Assembly (NCBI GenBank): GCA_003220265.1
Contig: QHRW01000131.1
Location: 1 to 46,680 of the forward strand
Source: Candidatus Rokuibacteriota bacterium
Lineage (GTDB): Bacteria; Methylomirabilota; Methylomirabilia; Rokubacteriales; CSP1-6
Length of the DNA: 46,680 nt
Direction: 5' to 3'
Of this stretch, positions 24,137-31,289 are shown piece by piece. Below the pieces are notes generated by a model that ran no database searches, was not told where the DNA came from, and saw only the letters and a list, made by a program, of their open reading frames with translations. Made by a program: the position numbers and the translations under genes. Every line of letters begins with the position of its first letter. Positions within the stretch are counted from its first letter, which is position 1.

Positions 24137-27100
24137 TCACTCGGTGGCCGCGGGCTCCGTCACGCTGCCATAGCGGTGAAGGACCCGCGAGACGGCCTGC
24201 TCGCGGAGGTACCAGCGCAGCTCCAGGCGTCCGTTGGCGACGACGGGTGCGTCGATGACGGTGAGGCCGGTGCCGTTGGCGGCGGCGCGGGCCGCCGTCG
24301 AGATCGGCTCCCACGCGCGCACGCGCTCGGCATCCCCCGGATGCGCGAGGCGCTCGACGAAGCCCGCCTCGGCCTCCACCACGAGCTCCACCCCGTCGCA
24401 CTCCGCCAGCCAGGGCCACGGCCGTGAGTCCGGCGACAGGCTCACCGTCAGCGGCGTCCCGGCGGCGCACGCCGCCAGGATGACCTGGCACAGCGCCGCC
24501 GTCGTTCCGCCGCGCGCGATTACGCGGCGGCAACGCCGATAGCGGAACGCGTTGCGCTCGCCGCGGATCGCGCTGGGATCGTGCTCGCGGCTGAAGTGGA
24601 GTCGCCACGCGCTGGCATAGCTGGCCGCGCTCGCGGCGAGGAGCGCGCGAGCGTCGGCGTCGGACTGCTCGCCCATGCAGCGCTCGAGGAGCGCCGTCAT
24701 CGACGGGGACAGCGGCTCGTCCGCCGCGGTCGGAAGCGACACCTGCCGCCAGCGCGCGAGCTGCAAGACGTAGTTCGGCCCGCCCGCCTTGGCGCCCGGC
24801 CCGACCGACGAGGCCTTCCAGCCGCCGAACGGCTGGCGCCCGACGATCGCCCCGGTGATGGGACGGTTCACGTAGAGGTTGCCGGCCTCGATGCGATCGA
24901 TCCAGTGCGCGACCTCGCGATCGTCGAGCGCCTGGATGCCGCTCGTGAGGCCGAACGGATGGCCGTTGGCGAGCTCGATCGCCTCCTCGAGGCTGCGGGC
25001 CCGCATCAATCCGAGCACCGGCCCGAAGCACTCGGTGCGATGGAAGAAGGAGCCGGGGCGCACGCCCAGCTTGATGCCGGGCGACCAGAGCTGCGCGTTG
25101 TCCGCGTCCTGCCTGGGCTCGAGCAGCCATTCCTCGCCCTCGTCGAGGACGGTCAACGCGCGGCGCAGGGCCGCGCCGGGCGGCTGGGTCAACGGCGTGA
25201 TGCGGCTCGTCAGCTCCCACGCGCTGCCCACCGCCAGGCTCGACGCCGCATCGTGAAGCTGGCGCCGAAAATCGACGTCGTCGTACACCTCGGCCTCGCA
25301 GATCGCCAGGCTGGCCGCCGAGCACTTCTGGCCGTTGTGGCCGAAGGCCGACCGCACGAGGTCGCGGATGGCCTGATCGCGGTCGGCGAGCGCCGTGATG
25401 ACGATGGCGTTCTTGCCACTCGTCTCCGCGAACAGCGGCAGGTCCGGGCGCCAGCCGAGGAACAGGCGCGCCGTCTCCACCGAGCCGGTGAGGATGACGC
25501 CGCCCACGCGCGGGTCGGTCACCAGCGCGCGGCCGACCTCGTCGTCGGGGCACGGCAGGAACTGCAGCACGTCGCGCGGGATGCCGGCATCCCACAGGCT
25601 GCCGGCCAGCGACCACCCCACCAGCACGGCCTCGGGCGCCGGCTTCAGGACGACGGCGTTGCCCGCCGCCAGCGCGGCGAGCACGCCGCCGGCGGGAATG
25701 GACAGCGGAAAGTTCCAGGGCGGCGTGACGACCACCACGCCGAGCGACTCCAGGCGGCAGTCGGCCAGGTCGCCGGCGACCTCCGGCAGCGTGCGCGCGT
25801 AGTAGCGCGCGAAGTCGACCGCCTCGGAGACTTCCGCGTCCGCCTCGGTGACGGTCTTGGCGCCGTCGATCATCATGGCGCCGATGAGGTCACCGCGTCG
25901 CCGCGCGAGCTCGGCCGCACACGCCTCCAGCCGGGCGCCGCGCTCGGCGATCGAGCGCGCGCCCCACGCCAGCTGCGCGGCCTGCGCCACGGTCAGCGCG
26001 CGATCGACGTCCGCCGGGCCGCCCAGCGCATAGCGGTAGGCGATACGTCCGGGCCGGGAGGGATCGCGCCCGTCCGCGCTCCGCGCGCCGCTGCGCAGCT
26101 CGCCACCGACCTGCAGCGGGATTTCCTCGGGCCGGCGCGGCCGCCGCCGCTCGACGACCTCCTCGATCCACTCGCGGTTGGCGACGAGGGTCCAGTCGGT
26201 GTCGGGCTCGTTCGCGAATGTCGCGTCGAGCGGCCGTGGCACCGGCGGCGCGCTCGCTTCCGCCCGGCGGTCCTGGCGGCGGCGCGGCGTGTCCGAGACG
26301 GTCGCCTCGAGCTCGAAGGCCGCCAGGAAGCGATCGCGCTCGGCGATCCACTCCGGTGAGCCTGGCTCGAGGTCGAAGACGTGGCGCAGGAAGTTCTCCG
26401 GCGCGGTGTTCTCGTCCAGCCGGCGCACCAGGTAGGCGATCGCGCTGTGGAAATCCTCCGCGCGCACGACGGGTGCGTAGAGCAGCAGGCCCCCGGCCCG
26501 CGCCTTGACCGCCCGCGCCTGGTGGTTGGCCATGCCCTCCAGCATCTCGAACTCGACCCACGGCGCCGCGTCGTGAGCCTCCCGCAGCACCAGGCCGTAG
26601 GCGACGTCGAACAGATTGTGGCTGGCGATGCCGAGGTGGACGGCCTGCGCGTGCTCCGGCCGACAGCCGTACTCGAGCATGCGCTTGTAGTTGGCGTCGA
26701 CCTCGGCCTTGGTCTCGTAGGGCGCCTGGGGCCAGTCGTGGACAGCAGCCTCGATACGCTCCATCGCCAGGTTGGCGCCCTTGACGATGCGCAGCTTGAT
26801 CGGCGCGCCGCCGCGCGCCCGGCGCTCCCGCGCCCACTCGGTGAGCACGCGCTGCACGCGGTAGGAATCGGGCAGATAGGCCTGCAGCACGATCCCCGCG
26901 CTCAGCGGCAGGAACTCCGGCTCGTCCAGCACCTCGCGGAACGCGGTCACCGTGAGGTCGAGGTCGCGATACTCCTCCATGTCGAGGTTGATGAACTTCG
27001 GCGTCACGCGGCCGTCCGGGTGCTGATAGCGATGGCGCGCCGCCGCCCGGTAGAGCGTACGCAAGCGCTCGGCCACGTGCGCCACCGTCGCGCGGAACGC

Positions 27101-27691
27101 GACGAGGTCGATCTGGCTGAAGACCGAGGAGACCTTGACCGAGATGTACTCGACGTCGTCGCGGGCGAGCAGGGCCAGGTACGCCTGGAGCCGACGTGCC
27201 GCTTCCGCCTCGCCGAGGATGGCCTCGCCGAGCTGGTTCAGGTTGAGCCGCATGCCATCGCGCCGACGCTCCTCGAGGTAGCGCCGGAGATCCTCCTCCT
27301 CGCCGGGCAGGATGACGTTCTGCGTCTCGTGGCGCAGCCGGGCGACGATCGGCGGCACGACGAGGCTCGGCAGATAGTGCGCCATCGCGCCCCCGAGCAG
27401 GAGCGCGACCCGCTCCCACCAGTCCATGTAGCGCGGCACGCCGTAGCGCTCGAGCAGATAGGCGAGCTGATCGGCGATGCGCTCGGGCGCGTGGCTGCGG
27501 AAGGCCTGATCGGCCAGCGCGATGGTGAGCTCCTTGCCGTGCGGATCGGCCATCATGCGGGCGAGCTTGCGGGCCTGGGCGCGTTCGTCCGGCGTTTGCT
27601 GCGCGCGTGCCTCGCGCAGGAGCGTCTCGGCCAGCTCGACGGCGCGTTGCGCGAGGTCCTGGGTGGTGGTCGTGCTGTGCGTCACGCGCAT
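24137..27691 (-). CDS. putA: Bifunctional proline dehydrogenase / L-glutamate gamma-semialdehyde dehydrogenase (PutA-type)
   Basis: 1184 residues. The proline dehydrogenase barrel occupies ~70-440 (EYISVKVSSV, LQAYLPDSYRVQ, LRIVKGANLAMER). The aldehyde dehydrogenase domain occupies ~510-1000 (VTPPWNFPLSIPAGG, general-base E756 in AETSGKNA, catalytic C790 in HNGQKCSAAS, FGGWKASSVGPGAKAGG). A ~180-residue C-terminal extension follows, as in longer PutA forms. It oxidises proline to glutamate with FAD and NAD+. There is no N-terminal ribbon-helix-helix repressor domain, so it should not autoregulate as E. coli PutA does. I chose ATG at 27691; a longer frame upstream overlaps a decayed gene. Confidence 0.95.
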   Translation of the reverse strand: MRVTHSTTTTQDLAQRAVELAETLLREARAQQTPDERAQARKLARMMADPHGKELTIALADQAFRSHAPERIADQLAYLLERYGVPRYMDWWERVALLLGGAMAHYLPSLVVPPIVARLRHETQNVILPGEEEDLRRYLEERRRDGMRLNLNQLGEAILGEAEAARRLQAYLALLARDDVEYISVKVSSVFSQIDLVAFRATVAHVAERLRTLYRAAARHRYQHPDGRVTPKFINLDMEEYRDLDLTVTAFREVLDEPEFLPLSAGIVLQAYLPDSYRVQRVLTEWARERRARGGAPIKLRIVKGANLAMERIEAAVHDWPQAPYETKAEVDANYKRMLEYGCRPEHAQAVHLGIASHNLFDVAYGLVLREAHDAAPWVEFEMLEGMANHQARAVKARAGGLLLYAPVVRAEDFHSAIAYLVRRLDENTAPENFLRHVFDLEPGSPEWIAERDRFLAAFELEATVSDTPRRRQDRRAEASAPPVPRPLDATFANEPDTDWTLVANREWIEEVVERRRPRRPEEIPLQVGGELRSGARSADGRDPSRPGRIAYRYALGGPADVDRALTVAQAAQLAWGARSIAERGARLEACAAELARRRGDLIGAMMIDGAKTVTEADAEVSEAVDFARYYARTLPEVAGDLADCRLESLGVVVVTPPWNFPLSIPAGGVLAALAAGNAVVLKPAPEAVLVGWSLAGSLWDAGIPRDVLQFLPCPDDEVGRALVTDPRVGGVILTGSVETARLFLGWRPDLPLFAETSGKNAIVITALADRDQAIRDLVRSAFGHNGQKCSAASLAICEAEVYDDVDFRRQLHDAASSLAVGSAWELTSRITPLTQPPGAALRRALTVLDEGEEWLLEPRQDADNAQLWSPGIKLGVRPGSFFHRTECFGPVLGLMRARSLEEAIELANGHPFGLTSGIQALDDREVAHWIDRIEAGNLYVNRPITGAIVGRQPFGGWKASSVGPGAKAGGPNYVLQLARWRQVSLPTAADEPLSPSMTALLERCMGEQSDADARALLAASAASYASAWRLHFSREHDPSAIRGERNAFRYRRCRRVIARGGTTAALCQVILAACAAGTPLTVSLSPDSRPWPWLAECDGVELVVEAEAGFVERLAHPGDAERVRAWEPISTAARAAANGTGLTVIDAPVVANGRLELRWYLREQAVSRVLHRYGSVTEPAATE

Positions 27692-27752
27692 CCGTCTTCC
27701 CCTGGCGGCCAGTGTACGCGCCGTTGGCGACGCGTCCGCAGCCAAGGCGGTG

Positions 27753-28036
27753 CTAGACCGTGGCCGCGCCGTACTGGAGAGCCGGGATGAGCTTGCGCTG
27801 AACGGGATCGACGCCCAGTCCAAATCCCTCCAACGTAGACGCGCCGAGCACGTCCAGCTCGCCCGCACCACCGAACAGGCAGAGGGTGTGAAGGGTTCGT
27901 CGCTCGACAACTTGCCCCTCGATCGTCACGACGCGCCGCCGTTCTGTCGGCACAACCGACAGCGCGCGGAGCACGGCGGCCGCCACCCAGGTCTATCCGG
28001 CGCCGCGAGCACCGCCTCGACGAAGAACGTTCCCAT
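27753..28036 (-). pseudogene. Decayed clan AA (retropepsin-like) aspartyl protease gene
   Basis: A good ribosome site (AGGAGG, 28050-28045) precedes ATG at 28036 and the start MGTFFVEAVLAAPDRPG. The frame then fails, and a second frame (from ~27986) continues with VLRALSVVPTERRR and ends VLGASTLEGFGLGVDPVQRK, which is the C-terminal half of small bacterial retropepsin-like proteases. The catalytic D-T-G motif expected between these pieces is absent, so an internal deletion with loss of frame is the simplest reading. Only ~95 codons remain. An alternative is a short functional 77-residue product from 27986, which seems unlikely without the catalytic aspartate. Confidence 0.6.
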
Positions 28037-28109
28037 CCAACAGACCTCCTGGGCGAGGCTACGGCGCCACCGTGCGCCGGGGCAAGAGTATCCGCGCTCA
28101 GACGGCGAG

Positions 28110-28481
28110 CTAGCAGCGGGCGTCGTCGGTGACGGTGAGGCCGAGCGTGCCCGAGGCCGGGTCGTACTCGAAGTCGTTCCCGGCGCACTGCAGGCGGGGC
28201 GGCGCCATGAGCAGGCCGAGCACGGCGGCCTTGTCGGGCGGCCACTGTCCCTTCTCGGCCTGGTAGTTCCGCACCAGGCCCTGCAGCGTCGCCAGCGTGG
28301 CCCGATCGGCGGCCAGCCGGCTCCGATCGATCGGGCGCTCCTGCTGCAGCTTCTCGACGGTCCGGGCCGACGAGCCGACGTACTGCATGAGGAAGTAGCC
28401 GCCGATCGCCACGACCACCAGCACGAGCAGGATCTCGATGAGGCCGAAGCCGCGCTGGTTCATCCCCCGCGATCGTATCAT
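28110..28481 (-). CDS. Type IV pilin-like / pseudopilin protein
   Basis: 123 residues. The N-terminal class III signal is clear: short leader ending RG, cleavage before F, glutamate at +5 (FGLIE), then a ~20-residue hydrophobic helix. This would be processed by a prepilin peptidase and inserted in the inner membrane. The globular part contains LVRNYQAEKGQWPP, a common pseudopilin segment, and two cysteines. ATG at 28463 would give a 5-residue leader, and 28481 an 11-residue one; both are possible. No other secretion or pilus gene is nearby, so it is an orphan. Confidence 0.82.
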   Translation of the reverse strand: MIRSRGMNQRGFGLIEILLVLVVVAIGGYFLMQYVGSSARTVEKLQQERPIDRSRLAADRATLATLQGLVRNYQAEKGQWPPDKAAVLGLLMAPPRLQCAGNDFEYDPASGTLGLTVTDDARC

Positions 28482-28485
28482 CGCG

Positions 28486-28503
28486 GCGCCGGTTCACCGG
28501 CGC
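28486..28503. other. Short hairpin in the pilin-leuC divergent region
   Basis: A perfect 7-bp stem GCGCCGG/CCGGCGC with a TTCA tetraloop lies 5 bases upstream of the pilin-like start. There is no T run. The remaining intergenic sequence to the leuC ATG shows no recognised regulatory site. Confidence 0.4.
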
Positions 28504-28633
28504 TCCACGGTACGGGCGGCGTCAGGCGATGCGGCGGGCCTCGCTGGACTCCACGCGCGCGGTGCGGCAGGATACACGACGCGGCGCCACCGGCCCGGAG
28601 CCGGACGAGGCCGCCGAAGAGAGAAGGAGCTCC

Positions 28634-30037
28634 ATGGCACGCACGCTGCTCGACAAGGTGTGGGAGGCGCACTCGGTGCGGACGCTGCCGTCCGGCCAGA
28701 CCCAGCTGCTGATCGGCCTCCACCTCATCCACGAGGTGACCACGCCGCAGGCCTTCCAGATGCTCAAGGACGCCAAGCTGAAGGTGCGCATGCCCGAGCG
28801 CACCTTCGCCACGCTGGACCACATCATTCCCACCACGGACCAGACGCGCCCCTACAAGGATCCGCTGGCCGAGGAGATGGCGGTCCACATGATCCGCAAC
28901 GCCAAGGACTTCGGCGTGCCGCTCTTCGACATGGCGACGGGCAAGCAGGGCATCGTCCACGTGATCGGCCCTGAGCTCGGGCTGTCGCAGCCGGGCATGA
29001 CCATCGCGTGCGGCGACAGCCACACCTCCACCCACGGCGCCGTCGGCGCCATCGCGTTCGGCATCGGGACCACCCAGGTGCGCGACGTGCTGGCCACGCA
29101 GTGTCTGGCCATGGCCAAGCCCAAGCTGCGCCAGGTGCGCGTGGAGGGCGCGCTCGCCAGGGGCGTGTACGCCAAGGACGTGATCCTGTGGATCATCAAC
29201 CAGCTCGGCGTGAAGGGCGGCGTGGGCTATGCCTACGAGTACGCGGGCTCGGTGATCGAGCGGATGACGATGGAGGAGCGGCTGACCGTCTGCAACATGT
29301 CCATCGAGGGCGGGGCGCGCTGCGGCTACGTCAATCCCGACCAGACGACGATCGACTACGTGCGCGGCCGCCCGTACGCGCCGCAGGGCGCCGCCTTCGA
29401 CCGCGCGGTGACCTGGTGGAAGGGCGTGGCCACCGAGCCCGGCGCGGCTTTCGACGACGTCACGCGCCTCGACGGCGCTGCCATCGAACCGGTGGTCACG
29501 TGGGGCATCAACCCGGGCATGTCGGTCGGCGTCAGCCAGCGGATCCCGAAGCTGGAGTCCGCGCCCGAGGCCGATCGATCGACGTTCCGCGAGGCCCTGG
29601 CGCACATGGGCTTTCAGGCGGACCAGCCCATCAAGGGCGCGAAGATCGACGTCGCGTTCGTGGGCTCCTGCACCAACGGTCGGCTCTCGGATCTGCGCGC
29701 CGCCGCCGAGGTGGCGAAGAAGGGCACGGTGGCCAAGCACGTGCGCGCGCTCATCGTGCCGGGCTCGCAGCAGGTCGAGAAGGCCGCCGAGGCCGAGGGC
29801 CTGCACGAGGTCTTCCGCGCGGCGGGCTTCGAGTGGCGCAAGGCCGGCTGCTCGATGTGCCTCGGCATGAATCCCGACGTGCTCGTGGGCCGCGAGATGA
29901 GCGCGTCGTCCAGCAACCGTAACTTCATCGGCCGCCAGGGCAGCCCGACCGGCCGCACGCTCTTGATGTCCCCGGCCATGGTCGCCGCCGCTGCGATCTC
30001 GGGCGCCGTCGCCGACGTGAGGGAGATCCTGAAATGA
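28634..30037 (+). CDS. leuC: 3-isopropylmalate dehydratase large subunit
   Basis: 467 residues, the normal LeuC length. Aconitase-family features are DHIIPTTDQ, CGDSHTSTHGAVGAIAFGIGTT and the [4Fe-4S] ligands C346 (GSCTNGR), C406 and C409 (GCSMCLG). With LeuD it isomerises 2-isopropylmalate to 3-isopropylmalate in leucine synthesis. AAGGAG (28624-28629) lies just before ATG at 28634; the open frame extends upstream but lacks family sequence. It overlaps leuD by 4 bases. A related homoaconitase or citraconase role cannot be excluded, since no leuA or leuB is adjacent. Confidence 0.95.
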   Translation: MARTLLDKVWEAHSVRTLPSGQTQLLIGLHLIHEVTTPQAFQMLKDAKLKVRMPERTFATLDHIIPTTDQTRPYKDPLAEEMAVHMIRNAKDFGVPLFDMATGKQGIVHVIGPELGLSQPGMTIACGDSHTSTHGAVGAIAFGIGTTQVRDVLATQCLAMAKPKLRQVRVEGALARGVYAKDVILWIINQLGVKGGVGYAYEYAGSVIERMTMEERLTVCNMSIEGGARCGYVNPDQTTIDYVRGRPYAPQGAAFDRAVTWWKGVATEPGAAFDDVTRLDGAAIEPVVTWGINPGMSVGVSQRIPKLESAPEADRSTFREALAHMGFQADQPIKGAKIDVAFVGSCTNGRLSDLRAAAEVAKKGTVAKHVRALIVPGSQQVEKAAEAEGLHEVFRAAGFEWRKAGCSMCLGMNPDVLVGREMSASSSNRNFIGRQGSPTGRTLLMSPAMVAAAAISGAVADVREILK

Positions 30038-30633
30038 GCCCGACCGACTACGCTCGCCGCCAGGTCGCCGGCCGGGGTATCCCCGTGCCCGGCAACGACA
30101 TCGATACCGACCGCATCATCCCCGCGCGCTTCCTGAAGGAAGTCACGTTCGAGAGCATGGGCGAGCACGCCTTCGAGGACGCCCGCAAGCAGAACCCCGA
30201 GCACCCCTTCAACTCGCCCATATATAAAGGAGCGTCCGTCCTCGTCGTCGGCCAGAACTTCGGCTGCGGCTCCTCCCGCGAGCACGCCCCGCAAGCGCTC
30301 ATGCGCTGGGGCATCCGGGCCATCGTCGGCGGCTCGTTCGGCGAGATTTTCTTCGGCAACTGCGTGATGCTGGGCATCCCGTGCCTCACCGTCAGCCAGG
30401 CCGATCTCGAATGGCTGCAGCGCGAGATCGGCAAGGCGCCGCAGACACCCGTCAACGTGGACGTGGACAAGCAGGAGGTCCGCTTCGGCGACCGCGTGAT
30501 CAAGGCCGCCGTGCCCGAAGGCGCGCGCAAGCAACTGGTCGGCGGCACCTGGGATTCGACCGCGGTGCTGCTGGACGCGGGCGCGGCGATCGAGGCGACC
30601 GCGAAGAAGCTGCCCTACGTCACGGGGTTCTGA
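30034..30633 (+). CDS. leuD: 3-isopropylmalate dehydratase small subunit
   Basis: 199 residues, the standard LeuD swivel domain. Motifs are GNDIDTDRIIPARFLK, VLVVGQNFGCGSSREHAPQAL and GGSFGEIFFGNCVMLGIP, with the substrate-binding S-S-R-E-H segment. ATG overlaps the leuC stop (ATGA), so both subunits are translated together. It ends 9 bases from a convergent Uma2 gene. Confidence 0.95.
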   Translation: MSPTDYARRQVAGRGIPVPGNDIDTDRIIPARFLKEVTFESMGEHAFEDARKQNPEHPFNSPIYKGASVLVVGQNFGCGSSREHAPQALMRWGIRAIVGGSFGEIFFGNCVMLGIPCLTVSQADLEWLQREIGKAPQTPVNVDVDKQEVRFGDRVIKAAVPEGARKQLVGGTWDSTAVLLDAGAAIEATAKKLPYVTGF

Positions 30634-30642
30634 GCGCGACCG

Positions 30643-31224
30643 CTAGGGCAGGAGATCGTCCACACGGATGACCGCCGCCCGCCGCGCCAGCGGCGTGATC
30701 GTGGCGCCGGCGCTCAGCGTCTCGACGGCCGCGTAGCTCCAGCGCCTCAGCGCCGGCCCAGGCCTCGCCGGCTCGCGATAGACCTCCAGCACCCCGTCCA
30801 CCAGGTTGACGATCCAGTAGTCCGCAATCCCCGCCCGCGCGTAGACGACGGCCTTGCGGCCTCGCGCGAGGCGCAGGCCGGCGAGGGCGACTTCCACGAT
30901 CAAGGCCGGCCGCGTGGGATGCTCAGCCGTGTAGTCGCGCGGCGAGCCGCGAACGACGCAGACGTCGGGCTCGGGTGCCGAGCGCCGATCGAGGGCGATC
31001 GGGCTCTGCGTCTGCACGAACCAGCCGGCGCCGAACGCCTGCTCCAGCGTCTTCGCGGTCAGGATGATCGCCGTGCGATGCGGGCTGTGCTGCGGCTCCT
31101 TGACGACCAGGAGCCCGTCGAGCAGCTCGACGGGGTCGTCCTCGTCGAGGAAGCCGTGGTCGATCAGCCGCTCGTACTCGTCGCGGGTCCAGCGGCGTAA
31201 CCCGGGTCGCTCCGTCTGCCTCAC
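30643..31224 (-). CDS. Uma2 family (DUF820-type) putative endonuclease
   Basis: 193 residues with the PD-(D/E)xK-like core: an acidic residue in APEPDVCVV, LIVEVA, and the lysine in GRKAVVYARAGIADYWIVNLV. The N-terminal WTRDEYERLIDHGFLDEDDPVELLDG is the usual family opening. These proteins are abundant in cyanobacteria, Chloroflexi and soil bacteria and are thought to be restriction-type or repair nucleases, but their function is not established. The position after LIVEVA reads LAGLRLARG, where family members usually have an Asp/Ser pair, so activity is uncertain. Confidence 0.85.
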   Translation of the reverse strand: MRQTERPGLRRWTRDEYERLIDHGFLDEDDPVELLDGLLVVKEPQHSPHRTAIILTAKTLEQAFGAGWFVQTQSPIALDRRSAPEPDVCVVRGSPRDYTAEHPTRPALIVEVALAGLRLARGRKAVVYARAGIADYWIVNLVDGVLEVYREPARPGPALRRWSYAAVETLSAGATITPLARRAAVIRVDDLLP

Positions 31225-31289
31225 GGCTGTCGATGCTATCGGCGGCCTCCGGAGGCGTCAACGCATGCGCTTCGATACACTGCGGGGCC

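Noticed and set aside
28529..28633. Upstream extension of leuC
   Set aside because: The open frame continues but the translation is unlike LeuC, and the ribosome site and family N-terminus point to ATG at 28634.
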